DNA of 64,000 bases from the NCBI GenBank assembly GCA_947650365.1, contig OX393550.1:99101924-99165923 (forward strand), read 5' to 3'. This DNA is from Chamaelirium japonicum. Lineage: Eukaryota > Streptophyta > Magnoliopsida > Liliales > Melanthiaceae. A program made the translations under genes and the position numbers. The notes beneath the pieces were generated by a model. That model did not search any database. It was not told where the DNA came from and saw nothing but the letters and a program-made list of their open reading frames with translations. Positions 24,473-36,085 of the stretch are shown here, one piece after another; position 1 is the first letter of the stretch; every line of letters starts with the position of its first letter.

Positions 24473-27400
24473 ATGGCGTCACACATTGTTGGATATCCTC
24501 GTATGGGACCCAAGAGAGAGCTGAAGTTTGCTTTGGAATCATTTTGGGATGGGAAGAGCAGCGCTGATGATCTGCAGAAGGTAGCCACAGATCTCAGGTC
24601 TTCCATTTGGAAACAAATGGCTAATGCCGGGATCAAGTACATCCCTAGCAACACTTTTTCATACTATGATCAAGTGCTTGATACCACGGCAATGCTCGGC
24701 GCTGTTCCTGAAAGATATGGGTGGACCGGTGGAGAGATTGGGTTTGACACTTACTTCTCTATGGCTAGAGGAAATGCTACTCTACCTGCTATGGAGATGA
24801 CCAAGTGGTTCGACACCAACTAGTAAGATGTCTTACCCATCTTGGACCTGATACACTTATTTTGTAAAAAAATTTGTTAGTTTCTTGCCCTAATTTGCTC
24901 TCTTAACTATAAACCCATGGTTCCTAATTTTTCCTTTTTGGGTGATTCTTGTTCCAGCCATTTCATTGTCCCTGAATTGGGCCCGAACACAAAGTTCTCC
25001 TACGCTTCTCATAAGGCAGTGTCTGAGTACAAGGAAGCAAAGGCGGTATGGATCTGTACCTTCTTTTTTTTTCTTTTTGAATTCATGCTGATTCATTGTT
25101 ATTATTACTTTGTTCAATTTAAAGCTTTATAACTCCTTTGTTGAAAGTATTACCTATAAATTATCTCTCGAAAAAAAAAGTATTACCTATAAACTTAGCT
25201 ATATCTTCATATTATTCGGCCCTGGTAGAAGAAAAAGATAATGACCCTTCAACCCCTTCAACTATTTCATGAAAACTATTCGATCGTTACGTAGGACCGG
25301 TTTTTATTATATTTAGAACTTTAAGTTATTTAATTATCAGGATTGTGCTTATATATGTAGAACTTTCTGTTTAATTGTAATGATGCTGCAGTTTCGAATT
25401 CCCTGTGTTTGATTTATTATATCTTCTCTACTCGTTGTTTATTTCCCCTCTTGATGCAGCTTGGGATCGATACAGTTCCAGTACTTGTTGGACCTGTGTC
25501 ATATTTGTTGCTCTCAAAACCCGCTAAAGGAGTGGATAAATCCTTCTCTCTACTCTCATTGCTAGGAGATGTTCTGCCAATCTACAAGTATGGATACTAA
25601 ACACGTTTCCAAGCCATTGCCACCTACATAATCCTTCAGTTTTCGTTACTTATCATATGATCCTTCACAGGGAAGTCGTTGCCGAGCTGAAGGCAGCTGG
25701 TGCGTCAGGGATTCAGTTTGACGAGCCCACCCTCGTGATGGACCTCGACTCTCACCAATTGGAGGCATTCACTAACGCCTACTCGGACCTAGAATCATCA
25801 TTCGATGGTTTGCATGTGGTTATAGAGACATACTTTGCTGATGTTTCTGCTGAGGCATACAAGTTAGTTCGATCTCTAGTCTTTTCTAATGAGTGTCGAT
25901 GCAAACTTTTGTATACAAAACTCATCTTCTTGCCATTTCAGGACCATCACTGCCTTGAAGGGCGTCTCGGGATATGGTTTTGATCTCATTCGCGGAAGCA
26001 AGACACTTGATCTAATCAAAAGTGCTGGCTTCCCTTCTGGCAAAGTTCTTATCGCCGGAGTTGTGGATGGAAGGAACATTTGGGCTAACGATCTCGTTGC
26101 CTCGCTTCGTACTCTTGAAGCTCTCGAGGCTGTTGTGGGCAAAGGTACTCATATTTCTCATTCTTTGTCACGACACATTTGAGGTGTGCTGCTGATGCTC
26201 ATCATTTGTTCCGCAGACAAACTTGTGGTCTCAACTTCGTGCTCTCTCATGCACACTGCCGTCGATCTTGTGAACGAGACAAAGTTGGATGATGAGATCA
26301 AGTCTTGGCTGGCTTTCGCTGCACAGAAAGTGGTCGAAGTTAATGCTCTGGCTAAGGCATTGGCTGGTCAGAAGGATGAGGTACAACCGATCATAACAAT
26401 TGCCTGGTTTTAGTTTCCAGTGATTGTTCTCATCACTCCCTTATTTGAATTAATAACTGTTTTGGTCTCCCCCGAAGTTCTATAACCATATTCATTTGGT
26501 TGCTGAGAAAGTTTTGCATGAAAAGAATTTGTTGGAAAGGAAAGAAAATGAAAGGAAAGGATAGGAAAAGAAAAGTGCATTTTCTTGCTGTTGCTTGGTT
26601 ATCTCGTAAAGAATGCAAGGATTCAACTCCATCGGAAAAGCATTATCTTGTGGGGACCACACTTTCTTCTCAACCCAATACAGCTTTTCTCAGGAAAACT
26701 ACACCTATTTTTTCCTTTCCAAGTTCTTACCCGCAACCAAACACAACCTAAACTCGTTCGTTTGAAGTTCAGTATTGTTATGTTTGGAAGGGCATCTCAC
26801 TAAATCTGTCACCATCTGCAGGCTTTCTTCTCGGCAAATGCTGCTGCTCAGGCTTCAAGGAAGTCGTCTCCCCGTGTGAACAATCAGGAAGTACAGAAAG
26901 CTGTAAGTGGGCACAAATCTATGGTTTCCTTTTAGCTATCGGATGAAGGGCTTTGCTTACTGTGGCATTGTATCCTCAGGCTGCTGCTTTGAAGAACTCT
27001 GACCATCGCCGGGCCACGAATGTTAGCGTGAGATTAGATGCTCAGCAGAAGAAGCTGAACCTTCCGATTCTTCCGACCACCACCATTGGTTCATTCCCTC
27101 AGACGATGGATCTCCGCAGAGTGCGACGGGAGTACAAGGCCAACAAGTAGGTGTTCTCTAACATTGCTTGCCGGTTACTAGTTTTTATTCATTGCTTGGT
27201 TTCTCTCTCTAGACAGTCCCTTTTGGCTCATCATGGTTTGTTACAGGATCTCTGAAGAGGAGTATGTGAAGGCCATCAAAGAGGAAATCAACAAAGTTGT
27301 CAAGCTCCAGGAAGAGCTCGACCTCGATGTCCTGGTCCATGGAGAACCCGAGGTGAGCCTAGATCAAAATAATTTGTTATGTGTGATTGCAGAAAAAATT

Positions 27401-28321
27401 CCGTATTTAAGAATCGACGTCTCAATGTTAACCAAGTTTTCTTGCACAGAGAAACGACATGGTTGAGTACTTCGGGGAGCAGTTGTCGGGCTTTGCGTTC
27501 ACAGTCAATGGCTGGGTCCAATCTTACGGGTCCCGGTGCGTCAAGCCACCCATCATCTACGGCGACGTGAGCCGCCCCAAGGCCATGACTGTCTTCTGGT
27601 CCTCGATGGCCCAGAGCATGACGGCGCGTCCGATGAAGGGAATGTTGACCGGTCCGGTCACGATCCTCAACTGGTCTTTCGTCAGAAACGACCAGCCGAG
27701 GTGAGCCCAACAACCCATACGCTCGATGCCAAGAGTTATTAGCACCATAATTATTATTATTATTTTTTTGTCATGCACATCTTACATTAACTTTAATAGA
27801 CCTTTAATCTTTATGATTATAACTTCATTCTTGCTTGCCGCCAGATTTGAGACATGCTATCAAATTGCTCTTGCCATCAAGAAAGAAGTTGAAGATTTGG
27901 AAGCTGCTGGCATTCAGGTGATTGTTTTCTATTTATAGATTAGGCTATCTATAAGAATGGTTGGTTCAAACTGTAGTCCGTTAGAAATTCAAGGTTTAAC
28001 CGGGGCGAAAGCAACCCAGTTCGGCCAAAAACATAAAAGAAAAAAAAAATTCAGGAATTCGAGTTCGATACAGCCGATTCGGGTTTGATTCAGGCATGAT
28101 TCTGACCTGATTCGGCTGAATTGAGTCTGATCGACCTTGAAATCCAAAGTAGGGCGAATCGGCAGACTGAAGCCGAATTGGGATCATGTTTTGATTCGGA
28201 GATGTCTTTGTTTGAATCTGCCAGAATCCCAACTAGTTCGGGATCCGAACCCTCGAACCATGCTGTAATTCTATCAAAGCTCATTCTATTCCCTCAAGTT
28301 CATTTGTGTTTGTTGCCAATA

Positions 28322-28372
<51 letters not shown>

Positions 28373-29108
28373 TCAGTAGGGCTTAAGGACCAAAAAATTC
28401 AGTAAACAGAAAGGGCCAATATGTATATGGAGTACACACTACACATGTCCTCATGTGAAGCTCATATACAAAGGGACTTTGGCTATACATATGACTTAAC
28501 AATGTTGTTCTTCGGCTGCGAGCAGGTTATCCAAATCGACGAAGCAGCTCTCAGAGAAGGATTGCCTCTTCGTAAGTCGGAGCAGGCTTTCTATTTGGAT
28601 TGGGCTGTCCACTCCTTCAGGATCACCAACTGTGGCGTCACAGACACCACCCAGGTTTGTTTCACCTTGTCTAAAACCCCTGCTAGAGAACTAGATCTTG
28701 AGTCGCCGGACGGCTGATGATCCCCCCATCTCACCACAGATCCACACCCACATGTGCTACTCCAACTTCAACGACATCATCCACTCCATCATCGACATGG
28801 ACGCCGATGTGATCACCATTGAGAACTCCCGCTCCGACGAGAAGCTCCTGTCGGTGTTCCGCGAGGGGGTGAAGTACGGCGCCGGGATCGGCCCGGGGGT
28901 GTACGACATCCACTCCCCCAGGATCCCGTCGACGGAGGAGATCGCGGACCGGATCAACAAGATGCTCGCGGTACTCGAGACGAACATCCTGTGGGTCAAC
29001 CCCGACTGCGGGCTCAAGACCCGCAAGTACGGTGAGGTCAAGCCCGCCCTCACCAACATGGTCGCCGCCGCCAAGAAGCTCCGCACCGAGCTGGCCAGCG
29101 CCAAGTGA
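24473..29108 (+). CDS. MS: Cobalamin-independent methionine synthase (MetE type)
   Basis: Transfers a methyl group from methyltetrahydrofolate (polyglutamylated) to homocysteine to make methionine, feeding the S-adenosylmethionine cycle. This form has no plastid transit peptide, so it is cytosolic. Thirteen coding exons: 24473-24822, 24958-25045, 25460-25587, 25671-25862, 25942-26144, 26217-26380, 26822-26902, 26980-27146, 27247-27352, 27450-27700, 27845-27917, 28526-28654 and 28740-29108. All have GT/AG boundaries and frame is kept, giving 766 residues (plant homologues are about 765). It starts [20 protein letters not shown] and ends ELASAK. The N-terminal Meth_synt_1 domain is residues 1 to about 320 and the catalytic Meth_synt_2 domain about 435 to 758. 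Zinc ligands expected from plant MetE are present: H648 and C650 in IHTHMC, E672 in TIENSR and C734 in NPDCGLKTR. It appears intact. The symbol MS is the generic plant name. Confidence 0.97.
27918..28525 (+). other. Intron 11 of methionine synthase with a repeat insertion
   Basis: At 608 bp it is the longest coding-region intron. It contains a CGATTCGG / GATTCGGCTGAATTGAG-rich patch at about 28035-28262, similar in style to the window's MITE interiors, and a (GA)n microsatellite at 28325-28370. Both sit clear of the donor and the acceptor (GCGAGCAG, ending 28525). Confidence 0.75.
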
Positions 29109-29583
29109 GCATCGATTCATGGTTTCTATGATTCTTAGATTGAAGGAGGAGTATCTTCAATTGTCCCTTAATAATATAGGTTTTATGTTGTGCTGAGCAT
29201 GGGGGATGGGTGGGTGAGTGAGTGTGGATCAGGTTTCTTTCAATGACTGTATGAGCTTTTATTAATTCTCTTAAGATGTGTTGTTTGAGCCAGTCAGCTC
29301 CCATTATGTACTTTTTTGTTCACGTGAAAAGCTAAATGAAATTCCTTTATCGGATTTACACCTCTCTCTCTCTCTCTAAACTATGGATGGTTAAATCGAG
29401 TTTCTGATCCAACTCTTATTACATCTGTTGGGTTTGACTATAAGCAAGGTTGACAAAAATAATTGTCTGAGCTGTTGCCCTCCGTAAAAGAAAGGAGAAA
29501 TCGGTGTTAGGTCCAAAAAATAAAATTCGTATAACATTTAGTCCCATAATAAGTTCCTATTTATAATAAGTCCACTGGTATGA
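29109..29583 (+). other. Methionine synthase 3' UTR and short spacer
   Basis: T-rich sequence follows the stop. An AATGAAA at about 29333 may act as a poly(A) signal, and a CT run at 29362-29377 follows. The transcript end is not determinable from sequence alone. Confidence 0.4.
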
Positions 29584-29588
29584 CTACT

Positions 29589-31665
29589 TGTAGACACACA
29601 AATTGTGTCTAATCCGAACCCGACTCGCATGCACCCATGCGGAGGCAAACCCGACGTGCACTCGGACCTGGACCCGACTTGCACACACCTATGCGGAGGC
29701 AAACCCGACGTGCACTCGGAACTGGACCTGACTTGCACACACCTATGCGGATACGAACCCGACATGCACTCGGACCCAGACCCGACCTGCATGCACCTAT
29801 GCGGATGCAAACCCAGCACGCACTTGGACCCGGACCCGAACTCGACTCGCATTCTCCGACTCATAGGGGGACACCGGACCCGACCCGCACTCAACAAGAG
29901 ACCGGGTGGGCCCATCCCCCAAGTGGGGCCCACCCGGCCCCACTCTTGAAACCCGAGCCCCCTACCCACGGGTAGGGGGTGGCCGGCCATGAAAGGAAAA
30001 GAAAGAAAAAGAAAAGAAAGAAAGAAAAAGGAAAGAAAAGGAAAGAAAGACCGTTATGCGCGGGGGGAGGTTGCGTATGACGTCTACTTACGCGTGGATC
30101 TGCGCCGATCCCTCGATCCGACGGACAAGAAGAAGAGTCGGGTCGCCATCGATTTTATATGCAAGATTCAAGATAAATCCAAAAATGATTGAGCCATAAT
30201 TATCCCACCGGAAAAGGAAAGCAAATAAAGGTTTATTCCTCTCTTCAATTGAAGAATAAATCTCAGACAATTATGAGAGAGATATTAAAGGGATTTAAAA
30301 TTAAAACTTCCCATATCTCTCCCCTCCCCCCTTCGCCTATAAATAGAGGGGGAGGGGGAAGGCTTAAGAGGTCGAAAAAGTCGCAAGCTGAAGACGAAGC
30401 GAGGAAGCTCTGCAGAAGAGGAGACGCTTCTTCATCGACCCAAGGCTTCACGAGGCATGGGCAAGCCTATCCCTTCGGGACCGGCTTAGTCCATTAAAAG
30501 CCCTCATCAACGTGAAGACCCTTGCACAAGAAGATCAAGCCTTCGACTCCGTGCATGAAGAAAAAAGCTCGAAGAAGAAGAACCCTTCGACTCCGAAGAC
30601 GCCGGAAGCAAAGGCCGGAGAAGAAGATCGGAGCGGCACCACCCTGTCATCTCCAACAAGCCTTCGACTCCGATCAAGCCCAAAAGCTTGGAGAAGAAGG
30701 CCGAAGCGTCATCACCCGTCGCCTTCGACAAACGTCCACTCCGTCCACGAAGAAGAAAGCTTGGAGAGGACTGCCCGAAGCGTCGCTACACCCGTCGTCT
30801 TCAAAGCAAAGCCGACGCTACAACCGTCGCACGGAGATTGGTGTTACCCCCGCCATCTTCAATGGTACCCTTCGACATCGATCACGCCAAAGAAGCCCGG
30901 AGAAGAAGCAAAGTCTAGCCCACACCTAAACCGTTGAGGAAGCTAGAAGCATTGAAGACGTTACCACTATCGTTCGAGAAGAAGATCGAGTCGACGCCGA
31001 AGCAAAAGCCCACGCAAGAAGCCAAAGCAAAAGCCCCGGTAAAGCCCGCGCCAAAGCAACGCAAGTGACAAAGCTAAACGACTACGCCGGTCACGAGCAA
31101 AAGCACCGCACGTTCTAGCCGATACGACGCGAAGTCCGGAAGAGCGAAAGCACCGCAAGTCTCCCCCCCGTCTACGTCCAAGCGCAAGCGCCAAAGCAAA
31201 GCAAAAGCCAGAGCCACGCCCAGGCCAAGCTAAAGTCGAAAGCTAAAGCCAAAGCCGACGCCAAAAGCACGATCGACGCCGCGAACCGACGATCAAGGAC
31301 GCCGAGGTCAAGCAAGGAGCGAGGAAGACACGAAGACCGAGGAACGAAGCCGAAAACCCCCTAGCCGAGGAAGCGCGAAGCACGGAAGGGACCAAAGAAA
31401 CGACGGATACTCCTTAGCCTCTCAAAAAACCCTCACCCTGTAAAGACCTCTGTCCTGGGCAACCCCTTCAGAGCTCTCGCACGAATACCACGTGGAGACG
31501 CGGATCAAAGGGACCCTCCAGAGGATCTCTCCCACAATCTCCTGATCAATATTCGTTGCACCCGGGCTCGTCACACCCGAGCCCCCGGGTCCCGGCACTC
31601 TGTAATCTCGTGTGTTCGTAATAAAGACGACCCGTATCTTTTTTTTGCGACTACACTACTGCATA
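29589..31665 (+). mobile_element. Solo LTR, family S, copy 1 (perfect 5-bp TSD)
   Basis: Begins TGTAGACACACAAATTG and ends GCGACTACA. It is flanked by CTACT at 29584-29588 and at 31666-31670, a perfect 5-bp duplication. It has a TATA box (CCTATAAATAGAGG at about 30337) and a poly(A) signal (AATAAAGA at about 31620). No internal coding region or PBS is attached, so it is a solo LTR left by LTR-LTR recombination. The U3 part carries about four units of a 54-bp tandem repeat (29618-29830, GCACACACCTATGCGGA type) and a GAAAGAAAAG tract (29990-30050). The Lys/Arg-rich open frames at 30512-31200 come from its AAGCC-rich interior and are not genes. Confidence 0.9.
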
Positions 31666-31833
31666 AAGCTTGATCATTTGTCCATTGTTTTGATTACAAA
31701 TGATTCGATCTTAAACCATTTTGGATAACGATTTTTTTAAAAATATCATAAATATCCATAGTATCATTCCATCATTAAATAACAATAGATGATATATATA
31801 ACACGTTTTTTTAATAGCAATAGTGGCACGGGT

Positions 31834-32611
31834 TGCTACAGTGATTTCACTATAGCTGCTACAGTGAAATCGTTGTAGCTGCTACAGTTAAATCACTATA
31901 GTAACCCGTGATTTCACTGTAGCTACTACAGTGAAATCATTGTAGCAACCCTTGATTTAATCGTGGATGCTAAAAAGATATTTCTACAGTAAATTCACTG
32001 TAGCAAAGTACTAATTTTATGCAAATAATAATCAATTGAATTGAGTATTATTTTGTATATTTTAGTACTATGCACGGGTTGTTATAATGATTTTATTATA
32101 GTTGCAAGTGAAATTCACTGTGCCAGCTAAAAAGGCTTCCCTACAATGAATCACTGAAGCAAAGTACTCAATTTTGTTCAAATAATGCTCAATTTTATTG
32201 AGTATTATTGCGACTAATATTGAGCACTGTAGTTATTTTATTGTAGCAAAGTGTTTTTAGCAGTCACGGAAAAATCACTATAGCAGTTACAGTGATTTCA
32301 CTATAGCAAAGATACTCAAATATATGTCAATAATGCTCAATTGAAATGAGTAATATTGCTACAATAATTTTACTATAGCAACATGTTTTTTAGCAGCCAC
32401 AACGGAATCACTATAGCTGCTATAGCGGAATCACTATAACTGTTATAGCGGAATCACTATAGTGCTACAGTGATTTCACTGTAGCTGTTACATTGGAATC
32501 ACTATGGCGCAACCGTGATTTCACTGTAGCTGCTACAACGGAATTACTATAGCGCTGTAGTAATTTCACTGTATCTGCTATAGTGAAATCACTGTAGTAG
32601 CTATAGTGGTC
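31834..32611. repeat. Array of imperfect palindromes (CTACAGTGA/TCACTGTAG)
   Basis: Contains roughly twenty variants of the self-complementary core GCTACAGTGATTTCACTGTAGC or its halves, joined directly or by short linkers. The central part is spaced by a second unit with CAAATAATGCTCAATT and GAGTATTATTG. Both strands can fold into many alternative hairpins. No coding frame or transposon termini were identified. Variants (TATAGC, CTGTAG, TTGTAG) suggest expansion followed by drift. Confidence 0.85.
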
Positions 32612-33213
32612 CCACACTAGGTCTCGAAATTGTACGTTTTGTGGAGATCGGATGAAGTTATATAGACAATGGTAGGTTGGTAAATTCGGCAACTTAACTA
32701 AGGCTATTTTAGTCTTGCATTAACCAAAAGAGCTATTGCAACTAATCTACTGAAATGTGGATCTGGACTTAGAGGAAAAGGTTGTCGGGACCTATCCTAA
32801 AATGAATCCCTTTAAAAGGATTGTTTGCAGTCCACCCCGAAAAGCAACCCCAAACCTCCAGCCCTAAATCCCCAAACCCCCAACCCTAAAACCCCAAACC
32901 GATCCCCCTCTTCTGTCTTCCTCTCTCTCGATCTCTTCTCCCCCGACCTCCAGTGGCGGCACCAGATATTTACGTGACAGTGTGAAGTAGGGTTTGGTGA
33001 ATCGGTGGAGTGGGGTCAAACCCACTCACCCATATGTAGCGCCGCCCATGCCGACCTCCCTATCTGTGGTGGCGGTTTCAATGGTAGGAGGGGCATTGGC
33101 TTGTATGCCTCGGAGCTATGAGGGAGCAGCCGCCACGATGCGGTTTGGTCGCTGGCGAGGGTGCAGGTGGTGATGGCCCAACACGACTAACAACCTGTTT
33201 AGTTCACTGCAGT
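32612..33213. other. Intergenic DNA with a degenerate CCCTAAA-rich patch
   Basis: At about 32848-32902 the top strand has repeated CCCCAAAC / CCCTAAA motifs. These resemble degenerate plant telomere repeats but are too irregular to call. The rest shows no gene. Confidence 0.4.
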
Positions 33214-33719
33214 TAGGGCTCGCACTTTTAGACCCGACACGGCAGACTTGACACGACCCGACAAGAAATTAGTGGGTCTGGGTTAAACGGGTTCGGGTTG
33301 TAAACGGGTCGACATGACTAACCCGATTAGAAAGTGGGTTGGGTCTAGGGTTTGTCTTCGACCCGTTTTAGGTCCGTTTAAAATTCAATAGGTTGTGTTG
33401 GGTCGGATCTACCTGGCATCCGATCACAGTGTGATGGAGCTAGTTATATGATTCACAGGTCTACGATGGGTTCAACGGACGGCTGTGATCAGGAAACCGT
33501 GATGGAGAGTTGCAATGATATATAAAATTAAAAAAACATTATCTCCAACGAGGACAGAATTTGGGCTTAATTTGCGCCAGATTCGGGATTACGCTTCATT
33601 AAAAAAAGAAGTTATGGGTTCCGGCTTGGGCCAAGCCCAAAAGGTTTTAATTTAGACCCGGGCTGCTTTTGAGCCAATATGGGGTTGCCTGACCCGAACC
33701 CAGCCCATTTACAGCCCTA
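33214..33719. mobile_element. Probable hAT-like MITE, disrupted
   Basis: Starts TAGGGCTCGCACTTTTAGAC and ends TTTACAGCCCTA, the terminal pattern of the hAT-like MITEs in this window. The left third has the same GGGTTCGGGTT / ACGGGTCGAC interior. The middle (about 33425-33600) is unrelated and may be a second insertion. No 8-bp TSD is seen, so it may be a chimera or heavily decayed. Confidence 0.5.
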
Positions 33720-33771
33720 GACAAAATCAATGCAAAGGACTGTCCACTTACCCTCCGTTGGGAAACGAATG

Positions 33772-34015
33772 GTTTAAACTTTAAAATAGTCACCTCGAAT
33801 CACAGAATCACCATGGTTCGGGGTCCAGCGGTCGACACCTGTCCCTACCAATATGATCATCAGACCCTTATGAGGGGAGTCCCCTGGGATTCTCTCGGTG
33901 GCCGATAGATCTCAACAATCTAGAACCGTCCAAAGGGACGAGAATAACAGGTGTCGACGTCGGACCCCTAACCACGGTGATACTGTGGTTCGGGGCAACT
34001 AAGTTAAGGGCTTTA
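33772..34015. mobile_element. Foldback MITE with long inverted repeats
   Basis: The left arm (about 33776-33842, with ATCACCATGGTTCGGGGTCC and GTCGACACCTGT) is an imperfect reverse complement of the right arm (about 33950-34015, with ACAGGTGTCGAC and CCACGGTGATACTGTGGTT). Each arm is about 65 bp with about 110 bp between. The ends are AT-rich and TSD assignment is ambiguous. It sits about 300 bp upstream of the phytocyanin TATA box at 34321. Confidence 0.7.
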
Positions 34016-34320
34016 ATTGGGAAAGCTAATACAAATGTCCTGAGTTCAGATCTCCTCCAATTGGTCGCCCGATCGGTGGGCCGGGTGCTCATCACAAACG
34101 CTTGCATTAGGTATTCCCTTTCGGGTCGCCTGTCATCGTGTGGCTGTGATTCACACAGGGCCCACCGACAGGAGGGGATCTGAACTCAAACGTCCTTATA
34201 CATGTCATTATACCAATGTCGTATGCAACTTGTATTTGTTATTATCAGGATGACCAATTCCCCCCCATAGGACTTCCCCCCTCCCTCACAAGAGCCGGCC
34301 ACCATTGTTCAATGAAGCAT

Positions 34321-34328
34321 TATAAGCA
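34321..34328 (+). promoter_or_regulatory. TATA box of phytocyanin gene 1
   Basis: TATAAGCA lies 50 bp upstream of the start codon at 34371. The leader between them is pyrimidine-rich. The three related genes downstream have TATAAGTA about 70-77 bp before their starts. Confidence 0.6.
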
Positions 34329-34370
34329 GAGACCTCCCTTGGTTCCTCCTACCCATCACCCAGATCCCCG

Positions 34371-35117
34371 ATGGCTTCCAAACAAATCTTCGCTTTCTTC
34401 GCGGCTTTCGTCGCTCTTCCAGCGATCTCTGTAGCGACGGATCATATCGTCGGAGGCGACCGGGGTTGGACGCTGGATTTCGACTACAAGGCGTGGGCCG
34501 ACGGCCAGGAGTTCGTGGTCGGCGACAAGCTCGGTGGGTTCATTAGCTATGTTTGAACCAAGAATTAAATTTTGAATTTCGGATAAGTACATATCGGAAT
34601 CCTAAAAAATCGAGATATTTCGGTGAAATTTTATGTGTATTTCGGAGAAAATTTCAGCCTATTTTAGTATATTTCTTTATAGATGGTTTCAGTTCGGTAT
34701 CCAAAAAAAAAAAAAAGATAGTTTGCGAAATATCTCGATTTTTCATTCCTGAACTTATGTTTTATTGTTTTGATGAGCAATTTTGTTTTTTTTGCAGTGT
34801 TCAATTACCTCAAGGGCGATCATAATGTCTACGAGACCGACGAGGCCGGTTTCCAGAACTGTGTGCCGCAGGCGGGGGCGGAAGCTCTCGCCACCGGGAA
34901 CGATGTGGTCGTGCTGGCGACACCGGGAAAGAAGTGGTACATATGTGGGATTCCCTTGCACTGCAGCGTCGCGAGGCAGAAGCTCTCGATCACGGTCATG
35001 CCGCTGCCTTCGTCTTCGCCGCCTTTAACGGCGGTGGAGAGCTCGGCAACTCGGATGGTGCCGACTGGATTTGGTTTGGTTTTGGTCGGGGTGATCGCAG
35101 TGATTTTCGTGGTGTAG
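34371..35117 (+). CDS. Stellacyanin-like phytocyanin (blue copper protein)
   Basis: An extracellular, probably GPI-anchored plastocyanin-like protein of 160 residues. Exons 34371-34533 and 34798-35117 are joined across an intron at the position usual for phytocyanins, with donor GTGGGT and acceptor TTTTTTGCAG. The signal peptide is residues 1-22, ending ISVA. The cupredoxin fold keeps the copper ligands H63 (in DHNVY), C104 (WYICG) and H109 (LHC), and Q115 could be the axial ligand as in stellacyanins. C76 and C110 form the expected disulfide. A short Pro/Ser region (PLPSSSPP) precedes a hydrophobic C-terminus (TGFGLVLVGVIAVIFVV) typical of a GPI signal. Function is likely redox or cell-wall related, and the exact partner is unknown. 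It is the only member of the local cluster with an intact copper site. Confidence 0.92.
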
Positions 35118-36046
35118 TTGGAGACATCAGACATGATTTTTTTGATTTTATTTTAGAGAAAGGTTGTAAGTCTCATAGTTCGATTCTTGTGTTTACCATA
35201 ATTTTGGTCAAGACTTTGGAGTCATGTTTTAACATTTGAAAACATTGAGCATTTCACTATATGGTCGGAACATCTCCGATAATATTTTGCTTGCTCAAGA
35301 GATTCTTCGCTCTGTGTTTTCCTCTAATCGGGGGGAGCGTACGGTGGCGCTTTGTTGGCTCGGGTTTTTTCTCAATTCAAACAACGGCTTAGCTCGATCG
35401 TGGGTTGTATTACTAGTCCAGCGTTTTTCATTTTGGTTAATGTTCGGCCATCTTACTGGTTTGATTCCTTTCGTGGATTGCGTCAAGGAGACCCTTTGTC
35501 ACTGTAATTGTTCCATTTGGGATCTGAGAGTTGGTACGTTTTTGTAGGGCTTGTTTGGGTTCGATTCTGCGCCGACCATATTCCTGCATAATTAGATTCT
35601 TGAAAAAAATCCAAAAGTAGAAGCTAGAAGTTGCTCTCAGACGCTTCTGTTGGAATCCGAATTTTTCATACAAAACTGCTTCTAGATTCTACAGGAATCA
35701 GCTTCTGGCACTGAATCCGGACAAGCTTTTTAAGGAAGCTGATTTCCACAGAAATAGGAATCAGAAGCTGGGGACTGAAACTCAAATTTAAACGGGTACT
35801 TGAGTATGAGGGTATTTGACTGCCCCTTTTTGGTCACCTTATCAATTGCTTAGCTTTTGCTAATGATTTTGGTGTTTTTAGTTGGGCCTCTTTTGGTATA
35901 TATTATCTCTTTCCAAAATCCGGGTCGTAAGGAAAGATCCACAAAGGATATATGAAGATACCACCATCCAGCCCCATAGCTCAGCAATCTCTCCCTCACA
36001 CGAGGCTAGGGCTGGACATCACTATCAGTCCCCTTCTTGCGGCCAT

Positions 36047-36050
<4 letters not shown>
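35118..36050. other. Downstream region of gene 1, with a candidate MITE
   Basis: The 3' UTR is T-rich. From about 35548 to 35800 there is a sequence starting AGGGCTTGTTTGGGTTCG and containing nested AGAAGCT / AGCTTCT hairpins. This resembles plant MITEs that begin GGGCTTGTTTGG, but its right end (AAATTTAAACGGGTAC) is not an exact inverse. No gene is supported. Confidence 0.45.

Positions 36051-36082
<32 letters not shown>
36051..36082. repeat. (GA)n microsatellite
   Basis: Uninterrupted GA run of about 32 bp. Confidence 0.97.

Positions 36083-36085
<3 letters not shown>

Noticed and set aside
30512..31194. Lys/Arg/Pro-rich frames in the solo LTR
   Set aside because: The matching LTR at 61876-63737 does not conserve these frames; the sequence is AAGCC-type low complexity.
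32848..32902. Interstitial telomere repeat
   Set aside because: CCCTAAA occurs only once or twice exactly; the rest are CCCCAAAC variants, so it is simple pyrimidine/A-rich sequence.
34534..34797. Read-through frame after exon 1 of phytocyanin gene 1
   Set aside because: The GT donor and TTTTTTGCAG acceptor restore a complete phytocyanin, while read-through stops after a few residues.
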